From Deltaproteobacteria bacterium HGW-Deltaproteobacteria-18 (GTDB taxonomy: Bacteria; Desulfobacterota; Desulfovibrionia; Desulfovibrionales; Desulfomicrobiaceae): a DNA stretch of 43,239 bases. Every line of letters starts with the position of its first letter. Within the stretch, counting starts at the first letter, position 1. This document shows positions 1-9,794 of this stretch, in pieces. The notes beneath the pieces were generated by a model. It was not told the DNA's origin and ran no database searches. It saw only the letters and a program-made list of their open reading frames with translations. The stretch spans positions 1 to 43,239 of the forward strand of contig PHBE01000025.1 in the NCBI GenBank assembly GCA_002841885.1, written 5' to 3'. A program made the position numbers and the translations under genes.

Positions 1-159
1 GCTGTCGCCGGTTCATCCCCACAGGCGTGGGGAACGGTAGAATGGAGCAGCGAGAAGATATTTCAGACGCGGTTCATCCCCACAGGCGTGGGGAACGGTC
101 CGAACAGACTGATGCGGCAAAGGCCATGGGCGGTTCATCCCCACAGGCGTGGGGAACGG
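1..159 (-). CRISPR. Type I-E CRISPR array, leader-proximal end (partial)
   Basis: Three identical 29-nt repeats lie at 9-37, 70-98 and 131-159, separated by two 32-nt spacers (38-69 and 99-130). A further spacer is cut by the window edge (1-8). The repeat has the type I-E form with a CCCCAC/GTGGGG stem, and its usual crRNA sense (starting GTTCCCCACGCC, ending GATGAACCG) is on the minus strand, the same strand as the cas genes. The repeat at 131-159 is therefore leader-proximal, and older spacers lie off the left edge. Neither complete spacer has an evident match elsewhere in this window. Total array length is unknown. Confidence 0.97.
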
Positions 160-208
160 ACTAAATAAAACCCTTTGAAACTATTCATTTTTCAAAGAGC
201 CCTCAAGA
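160..208 (-). promoter_or_regulatory. Putative CRISPR leader
   Basis: This AT-rich stretch of about 49 nt separates the end of cas2 from the first repeat. The leader of a type I-E array, where Cas1-Cas2 integrates new spacers, normally sits here. It is short, so the functional leader may extend into the 3' end of cas2. No clear promoter box is identified in it. Confidence 0.55.
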
Positions 209-1433
<1,225 letters not shown>

Positions 1434-1453
1434 CTCATTATAATGTTATTTTA

Positions 1454-2131
1454 TTAAACGTTTTCAGTTCGTTGGATTAGCCAAACTCTTCTGGGGGCAA
1501 ACCGCCGGGCACTGGATTCAAAACTCAAGGCCTTGTCCGGCAGACTGTCCCGACCATCCGCAAAGTCTGAGACATCCTGCTGCCGCGTAAAGGACGACAG
1601 CGTCCTTTTGCCGACCAGAGCCTGTACGGCCTTGTCCTGCGTATTGAACAGTCCGACCAGCACCGGGGCAGACGGAATGCACGTCTTGCGCCCCAACCAG
1701 ATACCCCACACCGGATCGGCCAGAGCCTGCGTCAGTGGTTTCAGAAACGCATTGTCGCCTTCGAGCAATACGCCGAAAGAGGCGTCGAGGAGATAAACGC
1801 GTTGGGTAATGTGACAATCCTTATTCTTGCCGTCAGCGGTGCGGGTGTTCTGCACCGTATGATAGTCCGTCAAACGCCGAACCGGAATTTCCTGAGTGTG
1901 ACGTTCACGGGGGATGGCAAATGCGGTCATGGCCAGTATATTGAATGACTCCAGAAAGACTTGTTCCGCAACACTTCCACGGACATGCCCCATGGCCGCG
2001 CAGCACATTCCGGCGATACCACTTTTGGTCGGGATAAGCCCTGTGTCCCGACGATTGTATTGGCTGTGGCAACCCCACGACTGCAACGGCCCTTCCAAGC
2101 GCAAAGCCAATACACCGATGTCAACGGACAT
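1454..2131 (-). CDS. cas5e: Cas5e, Cascade subunit capping the crRNA 5' handle
   Basis: This 225-residue Cas5e/CasD protein has the family's N-terminal signature (LALRLEGPLQSWG) and the conserved PTKSGIAGM segment, followed by the IPRERHTQEIPVRRLTDYHTVQNTR region. In type I-E Cascade, Cas5 binds the 5' handle of the crRNA and contacts Cas8e and the first Cas7. Its start lies inside the last codons of cas7e (11-nt overlap), so the two are probably translationally coupled. The length is normal and no lesion is seen. Confidence 0.93.
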   Translation of the reverse strand: MSVDIGVLALRLEGPLQSWGCHSQYNRRDTGLIPTKSGIAGMCCAAMGHVRGSVAEQVFLESFNILAMTAFAIPRERHTQEIPVRRLTDYHTVQNTRTADGKNKDCHITQRVYLLDASFGVLLEGDNAFLKPLTQALADPVWGIWLGRKTCIPSAPVLVGLFNTQDKAVQALVGKRTLSSFTRQQDVSDFADGRDSLPDKALSFESSARRFAPRRVWLIQRTENV

Positions 2132-3350
2132 GTGACACCATCCTGTTCAGGAAATCCGGCATGGTTGTCGCAGGGATTACAATGTGCTCAACCGACTCGA
2201 TGCCCCAGATGCTCTGTAACTTGTCGTACTCGGTCTGCAGCGCTTGTACGGATTTTTCGACGTACCCCTGCCCCGGCCGAATCGGCATTTCAAAGGCGTT
2301 GACCAATTGAACGGGATGCCCTTTTTCGCGGACAACTCCCATAACGTAGGCGGGCAGAGTGTTTGCGTTCATGGTATTTTTTCGGGCAGACGGCACGGCC
2401 TTGATGGTCGCTTCAAGAAATGTCCGGACAACGGATTGGCGTTCTTCCACAGACATGCAACCCAGATGACCCGAGTCCTCCAGCATGTCGAGGTTCAAAG
2501 CCGCAAAGCGGTAGTACGTCGCGGAGTTGAATTCGAGGGTGCTGGTCATGCCTGCTCCAGCGTCTTCCTTGGGTTGCAGATCGTCCACAGCGGCAAAGAA
2601 ATCGATCTCGTTATCGGCCTTGTGCGTGGACAGTGCGTGCGAGAACATGCCCGCCGCTTCCACGGTCAGGGAATGGTCACTGGCGACCATGCGGCCAAAG
2701 ATGGCAATATCGGCGGCATCTTTCACTAATCCCTCAGCATTTTTACGCTCAGCCTTAAAAGCCTTTTGAATTTGTGATTTTAGCACTTTTCCAATGCGCT
2801 TGGAGAACTCCTTTGGCGTTATCTTTTTTTCTCCACTTTTCTTCTTAGGCTTTTCATCCGGTTCATTGTCGTCATCGCTATCGTCATCGTCATCACTGCC
2901 AAGTTTTGAAATATCAACAGCTGCAAAAGCATCCCGAAGCACCTTTTTGTCTTTTTCTTCAAGTGATTCTAAAATTGTTGCGAAGATTTTATATTCAGAT
3001 GGAGAAAGAAATATAAGTGTTTTAACTTTTCCTTCCTGTTTAGGATCTAATTTTGCGAGATAATGACCAGCGCATGAGGCAAATATTTTTGCATCCTCGG
3101 GATTCACGTCGAGTTCAAGTAGAGATTGAATAATTTTGCTGACAAACAGACGACTTCTAATTCCTTTGAAGGCCTGATTATCATCAAGTTCCTTTGCGGC
3201 CATTTCCCGAATAGCGCGTTTCCAGGACTGGCTGGAAACACGGGCACGCTGCACGCCTCCGAAAATGGCGGTTTTGGGAGAATTGAGATCGTCACGGTTG
3301 AGGCAAGCTACGGGAACGGACTGAATGATGTGCAATTCCAGATGTCTCAT
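2121..3350 (-). CDS. cas7e: Cas7e, Cascade backbone subunit with a charged insert
   Basis: This 409-residue Cas7e/CasC protein begins with the family motif LELHIIQSVPVACLNRDD and contains KTAIFGGVQRARVSSQSWKR, typical of the crRNA-binding palm. Six copies form the Cascade backbone in known type I-E complexes. It is longer than E. coli Cas7 (363 aa), largely because of an insert at about residues 150-178 with a run of nine Asp/Ser residues followed by a Lys-rich stretch. The insert is encoded by a low-complexity GTCATC-type tract near 2868-2905. The ATG at 3350 has a good AGGAGA ribosome site, and cas6e ends 22 nt upstream. Confidence 0.93.
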   Translation of the reverse strand: MRHLELHIIQSVPVACLNRDDLNSPKTAIFGGVQRARVSSQSWKRAIREMAAKELDDNQAFKGIRSRLFVSKIIQSLLELDVNPEDAKIFASCAGHYLAKLDPKQEGKVKTLIFLSPSEYKIFATILESLEEKDKKVLRDAFAAVDISKLGSDDDDDSDDDNEPDEKPKKKSGEKKITPKEFSKRIGKVLKSQIQKAFKAERKNAEGLVKDAADIAIFGRMVASDHSLTVEAAGMFSHALSTHKADNEIDFFAAVDDLQPKEDAGAGMTSTLEFNSATYYRFAALNLDMLEDSGHLGCMSVEERQSVVRTFLEATIKAVPSARKNTMNANTLPAYVMGVVREKGHPVQLVNAFEMPIRPGQGYVEKSVQALQTEYDKLQSIWGIESVEHIVIPATTMPDFLNRMVSHVR

Positions 3351-3372
3351 AAATATCTCCTAAATTTATTGT

Positions 3373-4035
3373 TTAATTGGCCAGAGGCGCGAGCAGGAAG
3401 AGCCCAAAGCCAAAGCTTTTGGCGCTACCCAGGCCGTGCTGATAGGTTGCGATGAAATCCTGTGTGTCTATCACTTCGAGCGTACCGCGAAATCGCACAC
3501 CTCCGTGCATTCCAGCATGCCCCGGTTTGCGGAAAAACTGCTCTACCATCGGACTTATTTCGAGTGGACGATCCGTAATCAGCCGAAATCCACCGCTGAC
3601 AGATACTCCCTGGGCATCAAGGCAGCGTTCCGCCCCCTTACGTTCGAGCCAGGCACGCAGTTCGTCTTCCTTGACCAAAGCGACCCGTTTGCCCTGACGC
3701 AGGCAGCGTCCATCTTCGCCTTTGACAGACAGTTTCTTGGTGGGGTTGGCCACAAGATCGAACGCATAGCGTTTGTGCTCAAAAAATGAGGAAGCGATAC
3801 GCTTGAACGCAAAGCCTTCGGGCGGGCACCATGACGGACAGATAGGCTTGCGGAGCGAGGCCATCCAAAGCACCATGAGCGTTTCCTGCTGATCGACACG
3901 AGTCAGAAAATCTCGCAGTGCATCGGAATTATCTGGAAAGCACTCCCACAAGCGTTGATGCCAGTCGTAATTGTCCCAGATTTTATGTGTTCGCCTCAGA
4001 TCAGCGTGGATCTCCATACGGGTTAGCCAGTTCAT
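3373..4035 (-). CDS. cas6e: Cas6e, crRNA-processing endoribonuclease
   Basis: This 220-residue Cas6e/CasE cleaves the pre-crRNA in each repeat and stays bound to the 3' hairpin. The N-terminal segment YDWHQRLWECFPD aligns with the E. coli catalytic region, placing the general-base His at residue 26 and a Tyr at 23. The C-terminal glycine-rich loop GLGSAKSFGFGLFLLAPL is diagnostic. The ATG at 4035 was chosen over a longer in-frame start at 4113 because it forms a 4-nt ATGA overlap with the stop of cse2 and begins at the family N-terminus. The gene sits between cse2 and cas7e, unlike the E. coli order in which it follows cas5e. Confidence 0.92.
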   Translation of the reverse strand: MNWLTRMEIHADLRRTHKIWDNYDWHQRLWECFPDNSDALRDFLTRVDQQETLMVLWMASLRKPICPSWCPPEGFAFKRIASSFFEHKRYAFDLVANPTKKLSVKGEDGRCLRQGKRVALVKEDELRAWLERKGAERCLDAQGVSVSGGFRLITDRPLEISPMVEQFFRKPGHAGMHGGVRFRGTLEVIDTQDFIATYQHGLGSAKSFGFGLFLLAPLAN

Positions 4036-4520
4036 GCGTCCCCCCCCTCGGTTTTCTCCGCGTCGGGATTCCAGAAGGAGCTTGCCCACGCGGTTTTGAC
4101 CCGTTCGTTCCAAAACCGCAGATCTGTCTGCAACTGTCCGTAATTGACGGATAATCCTTCGGCCTTGGCCATCAGGACCAGACGCAATACGCGATCCAGG
4201 ACTTCGTCCCCACTGGCCGCCAGAACATGCTGAAAACGGCGTTCCGTGGGTGTAAGCTTGGCATCTTTGCTTTTGGGGGGATCACGCCGCAATTCGATCC
4301 GCCGACACAGATTGCCAAAGTTTCCCACGTCCGTGACCTCCGGATGCGCTGCGAAAAGCCCGGCCACAAAAACATCGACTTCGTTATCGATCTTCACCCC
4401 AAGACGATTCAGGGCGGGCCAAGCTCGATGCCGTTTTCCGGCAATGAGGGCACAGCGCAGGTTGGCCATGAGGCCGCGATCATCCTTGCTGCCAAGGAGT
4501 CGTTCAATTAACGTCTTCAT
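4032..4520 (-). CDS. cse2: Cse2 (Cas11e), Cascade small subunit
   Basis: This 162-residue mostly helical protein lies between cas8e and cas6e. It fits Cse2/CasB by length, position and the motifs LRCALIAGKRHRAWPALNRLG and ELRRDPPKSK. Two Cse2 copies normally form the belly of Cascade and contact the non-target strand. The start overlaps the stop of cas8e by 4 nt (ATGA), and its own stop overlaps the cas6e start in the same way, so the three genes are tightly coupled. Confidence 0.87.
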   Translation of the reverse strand: MKTLIERLLGSKDDRGLMANLRCALIAGKRHRAWPALNRLGVKIDNEVDVFVAGLFAAHPEVTDVGNFGNLCRRIELRRDPPKSKDAKLTPTERRFQHVLAASGDEVLDRVLRLVLMAKAEGLSVNYGQLQTDLRFWNERVKTAWASSFWNPDAEKTEGGDA

Positions 4521-6097
4521 TCTTGCTCCTCCTGATTGGAATTACCTGCTTCCACTTCTCCAACCCCATCTTGCCGGATGGTCAGTTTCTTCCAGCCTTT
4601 GGCAAAGGCACGCATTTTCCGAGACGTATCCTGGGAACAGGCAAGTCCATACGCTTCACGGGCCGAGGCATAGAGCATGGATCGCCATGCTTTCTGTAAA
4701 TTCGCGAACGCATCGCTTCCCAGCGCCCCAACGGCATTCATGAGCAGATCGAGATGTTGTTCAACTGCGGTCCAATAATGAGTTGTCGCAATGCTGTGGA
4801 GTCGGGCTTTGAGTTGACCTTTGGATGGCCCAACCATTTTCAAACGACCTTCCCAGCCACCGTCTATTTCCAAACGATAGGTTTCAACAGCCCAGCCCAG
4901 TTTTCCGGAGATAATTTCTGCTAGATGAACACTATTTTCGTATGTGTTGAGACCAGCCTCTGAATTCATGTTTTCAGGGATGTGGTACACCGATTCGATG
5001 GTATTCAGAATTGTCGCCTGATCACGGCCCAGAGCGCAAACACACAAGTCTGAGGCGACCTCTCGCCCAAGTCGCTCAAGCATCAACGGGCCCCTCGCAC
5101 CTTTTTGTGTCCTCTGTCTGGTCATTACGGCAGCCAAATCACGCCAAATGGCGCGGCCAGGACGATAAGCAAGCAGGGCACGCTCCTCTTTCTTCTGATT
5201 TTTGCGCAGAACAACGGTGGCAGATGGCTCCGGATGAAATCCATCCGTAAATTGCGGATACGGCAATCCATCGCCCATCAACATGTATTGCCCATCTGAC
5301 TTAAGTTTGATGAAGCGAGACATGGGAACCAAGCGCCCGAGATACGTTTGGGTAGCGTTAGAAACAGCGCTGGAATCGTCCATTTTGAAGGGCATTTTCT
5401 CCCATACAGGACAGCCCTTGGCATATCCAGCGCAGTACATTGCGATATCTTCATCTGAAAGAAGGTTTAGATACAGCGTCTCGCTAATATTTTTTCCGCG
5501 CAAAAAGGCGTGTATCATTGAGGACGGAACACAAGGAGAATCTTTAGACGATTTGCTGGTTTTATGCTTGTCCCAATAAACTTGAGAGATGAGACCTCCA
5601 GGGGAAAAACACTGAAAAGAGACCATCCCTACGACAACGTCTGAAAGGTTAATGTTTCGGTCTGTATTCATCCCCTCGTGGTCGAACAGGGTGGTGTTAT
5701 TTCCCGTGGCATTTTCAAAGATGAGTTTCGATACTGGTGTTAGATCCGAAATGTCGGAACTCACTTTGCCATCCTCGGTCTTTGATAGCCCGGCAACCTG
5801 CAGCCACGGCTTTTCCGGATGAAATAATTCAAACGAATCCTTCCAGGTCTTCAAGTAGTTGTCAGCGGCCTCAGGTAAGTGTTCCGGTGCCTGCTCCCAC
5901 TCGTCATAATTTTTGGGGCCATTAAGGGCCGCATGGCTGGCACACAGCATAAGGCGCATCAGGGCCACGCGTTCATGGGGCCGGACAGCCAGATCCGCAT
6001 AATCCTCGCCGTGCGTCAACGCATCGTGCAGGCTGATGCGAGCACTAGCACCATCGAGAGCGATCACCGGCATCCAGGGGTCAAAGGCAATATTCAT
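4517..6097 (-). CDS. cas8e: Cas8e (Cse1/CasA), Cascade large subunit for PAM recognition
   Basis: This 526-residue protein fits Cse1/CasA in length, position and the N-terminal pattern FDPWMPV. Further conserved stretches include NATGNNTTLFDHEG and FSPGGLISQ. The large subunit recognises the PAM, stabilises the R-loop and recruits Cas3. The C-terminal part (about residues 400-520) is predicted helical, like the four-helix bundle of the family. The ATG at 6097 has a strong GGAGG site 5-6 nt upstream and lies 12 nt after the cas3 stop. No lesion is seen. Confidence 0.92.
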   Translation of the reverse strand: MNIAFDPWMPVIALDGASARISLHDALTHGEDYADLAVRPHERVALMRLMLCASHAALNGPKNYDEWEQAPEHLPEAADNYLKTWKDSFELFHPEKPWLQVAGLSKTEDGKVSSDISDLTPVSKLIFENATGNNTTLFDHEGMNTDRNINLSDVVVGMVSFQCFSPGGLISQVYWDKHKTSKSSKDSPCVPSSMIHAFLRGKNISETLYLNLLSDEDIAMYCAGYAKGCPVWEKMPFKMDDSSAVSNATQTYLGRLVPMSRFIKLKSDGQYMLMGDGLPYPQFTDGFHPEPSATVVLRKNQKKEERALLAYRPGRAIWRDLAAVMTRQRTQKGARGPLMLERLGREVASDLCVCALGRDQATILNTIESVYHIPENMNSEAGLNTYENSVHLAEIISGKLGWAVETYRLEIDGGWEGRLKMVGPSKGQLKARLHSIATTHYWTAVEQHLDLLMNAVGALGSDAFANLQKAWRSMLYASAREAYGLACSQDTSRKMRAFAKGWKKLTIRQDGVGEVEAGNSNQEEQE

Positions 6098-6109
6098 AAA
6101 TCCTCCGTT

Positions 6110-8587
6110 TCAGGATGAACGATCAATGACGAGACCAAGGGAATCCATATAAAATAGCCGGTTTCCGGACTGCAGACCTTTGATTGAAACACTTCCCGCC
6201 GCATCAACCACGCCAACGATAAAGCGTCCTCGTACATACATGTTGAACAGGGTTTCGCCCGGTTCCTGGCCGTACGAGATCAGGTATTCCGGAACCTTGA
6301 CTAGGTTGCGGTGAATAGCGCGGGCTGCGGCCAGAGAAAAATCCTGACCCCGTGCCAAGATGACTTCGCCACTCAACAGGACGCTCTGTGACGAACTGTG
6401 TTCGGAGCACAAAATAAGGGAGATAGTCGGCATTTCGTTGAGTCGCGTCTGGACGCCCTCTTCATCCGGCAGTGCCACCGTCCAGTAATTGGCGTTCTGT
6501 TGAGCGATCATTTTCTTTGCAGAATCCGAGGCAAACCATTCTCCATACAGCGCAGACCACGACTCCGGCTCATTTTCACTCTCTGCATACGTCGCTTCCA
6601 GCAGCGCTCTGATCTGGCGAGGGATTTCCACCTGCTCATGCGTTTTCCACACTTCAAGACTACGAAGCAGTACATACGGAGCATAAACTTTGGCTTTTGC
6701 ACCCAGTTCCTTGATGATGGCGGCAGGCTTCATGGTTCGAAATGCCTCCAGGGAGGACGCTTCCTCCACGATCATTACAACAGGTTCGTAGGCTGGCCTA
6801 CCCGAACGCTGATGCCTCCAGAGCCGCCCGATGCGTTGCAGCAGCATGTCTGTCGGTGCAAGTTCGGTCACGAGCAGATCCGCATCGAGATCCACACTTT
6901 GCTCCACCACCTGAGTGGCCACGAGAATGGAGCCACAGCGTGATCCGTTTTTTCCAAAGCGTTCCATCCATTCCTGCTCCAATGCTTCGCGTCGGGGAAA
7001 GGTAAAGCGGGAATGTAGCAGGCCGATGGGAAAGGCTTCGCCGCATCGCTCTGACAATTCGCGGAAAATGTGTTGTGCGCTATCCACGGTATTGCAGATC
7101 CAGAGCACTGCGCCACCGCGTTGCGCCATATCTTTCGCACGGCTCATGGCATCGTCAGCCGTGGAGAAGCAGGTTCGGATCTGCCGCCCTTGCGGCGGGG
7201 TGATGAAAACAGTCACCAGCAACTGGTCCCGACGTTTAGCGGTCAATGTGGCGGAAAGAATGATGACCGTGCAGCCCAATCCTTCCAGTGTCTTAATCAG
7301 CTTGTCGATGAGTGTGCCGGTGTAAAGATCGTAGGAATGGATTTCGTCCAGAATGACCACTTTTCCTGCCAGCGCAAAGTGACGGACAAAGAAATGCTTG
7401 GCCGCGACCACACCCAACAGACACTGATCCACCGTGCCGACACCAAACGGAGCCAGCAGGGCGCGTTTAGTCGATGCGAACCAGTCTTGGCTGGCGCGAG
7501 CGTCATCCTCTGCGGCCCCGTGAACAGTCGTGGCTGGAGTTTTGGGAACGTCACTCCCCTCCAACAGCCAGGAATTGCCATGCACGAGTCTTGATGCTGA
7601 AGCATTATCCGTGATTCGATCCAGGAATTCATTCATGCGCAGATGAATACGATTACTCGTGGCCTGCGTGGGCAGAGCGAAATACACGCCGGACGCATAC
7701 CCGGAGCACAGCAGATGATATGCGGCCCACAAGGCGGCCTCAGTCTTGCCCATGCCCATAGGCGCTTCAATGATATAGACGCCTGGCGTAGTAATGATTG
7801 CTGCGGCACGTTCCTGCAATTCATTGGGTGAAAAAGGAAAAATGCACTCAAAAGACAAATCGGCCGTTATCCTGGGGTGGTGAAAACCGATGTGTTCCAG
7901 GGCGGCTTGAGCGCTCATGCCCTTGAATTCGGACATTTCTTTGTCTGGAGGGAAGAAGCGTTCATCCGATCCGATCCAGTCCGCCACGGAAGTCAGGCCA
8001 CCGAGCCACCACAATCCGGATTCCGAAACCGTCAGCGCGGAAAAATCCATCATCGCTCCAAAATGAGACCAAACCTTACGGACAGTGTGGAATCGCAGTT
8101 CGTTCCATGCAATGCCGCTGGCGGATTCCGACATGACGCAGGAAATGCCGCGATCACTCGGAAGAGCTTTGATTCGTCCATGATGCGCGCCGAGAATAGC
8201 CGAGATATACTTGGCCGTTTTCCGACTGACGCCCAGTTCCATGAGCGCCTGCTGAATAGACGCATGCGAGACGCGACCGTGATCAGTCTCCACAGAGGTC
8301 TGCCAAGAGTTGTGTTCTGCAATGGCTGACATTGCAAACCGCTCAAGCCAAGCCGGACATTTCTGTTGAAACCCCGGAGAAATTTTTCCCAGATCATGCA
8401 GGGCTGCCAAAGCAGCGACGATTTCAGGTGACAGGTTCAGTCGTTGACATAACTGCGGTGACAAGTCGGCGAGCAACCGAGCCACATGGCCGACATTCAG
8501 CATATGCTCCGTAACGGAAATCCCCAGTTGCCCTTCGGCAGTGGTTTTGGCCCAAAAGTAGATGTCGTTACTGACAGCCGGTGTCAT
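6110..8587 (-). CDS. cas3: Cas3, HD nuclease-helicase of type I-E
   Basis: This 825-residue protein combines an N-terminal HD nuclease with a superfamily 2 helicase. In order: His28, the HD pair His64-Asp65 in ALHDLGK, GAHHGRIK near 135, SVADWIGSDE near 203, Walker A APMGMGKT ending at about 282, DEIH box near 414-417, LSATL, and the motif VI region QRIGRLWRH. Cas3 is recruited by R-loop-bound Cascade and degrades the target DNA. The ATG at 8587 was chosen because it overlaps the stop of the upstream WYL gene as ATGA; the longer in-frame extension is low-complexity. All catalytic motifs are present, so it should be active. Confidence 0.95.
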   Translation of the reverse strand: MTPAVSNDIYFWAKTTAEGQLGISVTEHMLNVGHVARLLADLSPQLCQRLNLSPEIVAALAALHDLGKISPGFQQKCPAWLERFAMSAIAEHNSWQTSVETDHGRVSHASIQQALMELGVSRKTAKYISAILGAHHGRIKALPSDRGISCVMSESASGIAWNELRFHTVRKVWSHFGAMMDFSALTVSESGLWWLGGLTSVADWIGSDERFFPPDKEMSEFKGMSAQAALEHIGFHHPRITADLSFECIFPFSPNELQERAAAIITTPGVYIIEAPMGMGKTEAALWAAYHLLCSGYASGVYFALPTQATSNRIHLRMNEFLDRITDNASASRLVHGNSWLLEGSDVPKTPATTVHGAAEDDARASQDWFASTKRALLAPFGVGTVDQCLLGVVAAKHFFVRHFALAGKVVILDEIHSYDLYTGTLIDKLIKTLEGLGCTVIILSATLTAKRRDQLLVTVFITPPQGRQIRTCFSTADDAMSRAKDMAQRGGAVLWICNTVDSAQHIFRELSERCGEAFPIGLLHSRFTFPRREALEQEWMERFGKNGSRCGSILVATQVVEQSVDLDADLLVTELAPTDMLLQRIGRLWRHQRSGRPAYEPVVMIVEEASSLEAFRTMKPAAIIKELGAKAKVYAPYVLLRSLEVWKTHEQVEIPRQIRALLEATYAESENEPESWSALYGEWFASDSAKKMIAQQNANYWTVALPDEEGVQTRLNEMPTISLILCSEHSSSQSVLLSGEVILARGQDFSLAAARAIHRNLVKVPEYLISYGQEPGETLFNMYVRGRFIVGVVDAAGSVSIKGLQSGNRLFYMDSLGLVIDRSS

Positions 8588-9567
8588 CCTTCCACCCTCA
8601 TCCCATACATCCTCGCCATAACTTTCACCTTCACGATCGCCTCCTCCCTCAGCCACTGCGGCTCCAGCACTTCAAAATCCCCGCCCCAGCGCATGGCCCA
8701 CCACAGCACCTCTCTGGGTTCGGTCACCTCAACCTCGAAGGCCAGGGAACCGTCGGGGTGTTCCGTGAGCCTTTGGCTCGGGCTGTGGTATCCTTCCCGG
8801 ATGTAGGGCGCGGCGAATGGTGAAAACCAGACGCGCACCGCTTCAGGCTCCTTGTCTGTGGCGAACACGCAGAATGAGTTATGACGCCGTTCCTCATAGA
8901 TGTAGCCGCGCTCGTTCGTAAAAACTATCTCCGTAGGCCAGACATACTGAATCCGGCAGACCTTAAAACAGCGCACCGCTTTTCGTCCCCAGTGATACCC
9001 GTCCATGTAGAGAGACCCCTCAAGGACATAAAGCTGGTACGGGTCGATCTCGAATGTCTCTGGTTCGGCATGGGGCTTGTGATAGGTGATCCGGACCCTG
9101 CGCCGCTCCGTGATGGCATTGAAGAGGCCGTCGACGACTGACTCTTTTCCTCCGACATGCGCGGGCATTTCAGGTCCCTGGAGCAGGGCTGCGCAGGCCA
9201 CGGCAAGAGGGGCCTGATTCACTGCCAGGAGTTTGGCCGCTGCCTTGCGGGCCCGCGAGGCCAAGAAGGATTCCTGTAGTCCGCCGAGCCTGCCAACAGC
9301 CAGTACGATGGCCAGGCGCTCATCCAGCGCGAGATCCGGGGCGGTCAGGAAGGCGTCTTTTTCGATGACATGCCGACGAGCCTTCCTGTCGAAACGGAAT
9401 TCTACGCCCAAGCTTTTGAGCAGACTGCAGTACCGACCATAGGCCGACTTCTCGACTCCGAGTTCCTGCCGGATTTCCTTGGGCGATTTGTCCGGGGACG
9501 CCTTGATGGCCATGTAGAGATGGAGAATGCGCTCCAACTTTGTTGAATCATAACTCCTTGTTCCCAT
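8584..9567 (-). CDS. WYL-domain transcriptional regulator of the cas operon
   Basis: This protein of 327 residues has an N-terminal helix-turn-helix (SYDSTKLERILHLYMAI ... SPKEIRQELGVEKSAYGRYCSLLKSLG) and a C-terminal WYL-type domain. The WYL domain shows ITYHKPHAEPETFEIDPYQLYVLEGSLYMDGYH and the trailing RREVLWW-like segment (REVLWWAMRWG). WYL proteins are ligand-responsive regulators, often found beside CRISPR and phage-defence genes. The ATG at 9567 has GGAGGG about 8 nt upstream and was preferred to a longer frame beginning at 9702. Its stop overlaps the cas3 start by 4 nt, so it is cotranscribed with the whole cas operon and probably autoregulates it. A perfect palindrome lies 44 nt upstream of the start. 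Confidence 0.88.
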   Translation of the reverse strand: MGTRSYDSTKLERILHLYMAIKASPDKSPKEIRQELGVEKSAYGRYCSLLKSLGVEFRFDRKARRHVIEKDAFLTAPDLALDERLAIVLAVGRLGGLQESFLASRARKAAAKLLAVNQAPLAVACAALLQGPEMPAHVGGKESVVDGLFNAITERRRVRITYHKPHAEPETFEIDPYQLYVLEGSLYMDGYHWGRKAVRCFKVCRIQYVWPTEIVFTNERGYIYEERRHNSFCVFATDKEPEAVRVWFSPFAAPYIREGYHSPSQRLTEHPDGSLAFEVEVTEPREVLWWAMRWGGDFEVLEPQWLREEAIVKVKVMARMYGMRVEG

Positions 9568-9610
9568 CTTATGGCCCTCCAGCAGGTTTCGCAGCAAGCA
9601 CAAAACAACA

Positions 9611-9636
9611 GATCTTCCCCGGCAGTGGGGAAGATC
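9611..9636 (-). promoter_or_regulatory. Perfect palindrome upstream of the WYL-cas operon
   Basis: Two perfect 10-bp arms, gatcttcccc and ggggaagatc, flank a 6-nt centre. The element lies 44 bp upstream of the WYL start codon, between it and the preceding terminator at 9825-9859. It could be the operator of the dimeric WYL regulator or a hairpin in the 5' untranslated region. Its TTCCCCAC...GGGGA core also resembles the stem of the CRISPR repeat. Confidence 0.6.
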
Positions 9637-9713
9637 CCATAGCGTAGACGGGAGAAATCTTTTTTTATGAATGTGATTGCCGAAAATTGGAATGAAAGAC
9701 AAGGAGGATCAGA

Positions 9714-9794
9714 ATGTATGACGGAATACGTGCAATATTCCTGAAATTTAGTATTTCCTCAGTGAATGCGTATGATGCGACTTACTTTGTATGA
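9714..9794 (+). CDS. Possible 26-residue small protein, function unknown
   Basis: A 26-codon frame (MYDGIRAIFLKF... ending ATYFV) follows AAGGAGGA with 5-6 nt spacing, the only strong Shine-Dalgarno in this intergenic region. It is divergent from the WYL-cas operon. The peptide is mildly hydrophobic and has no recognisable motif. It may be a chance frame; conservation would decide. Confidence 0.25.
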   Translation: MYDGIRAIFLKFSISSVNAYDATYFV

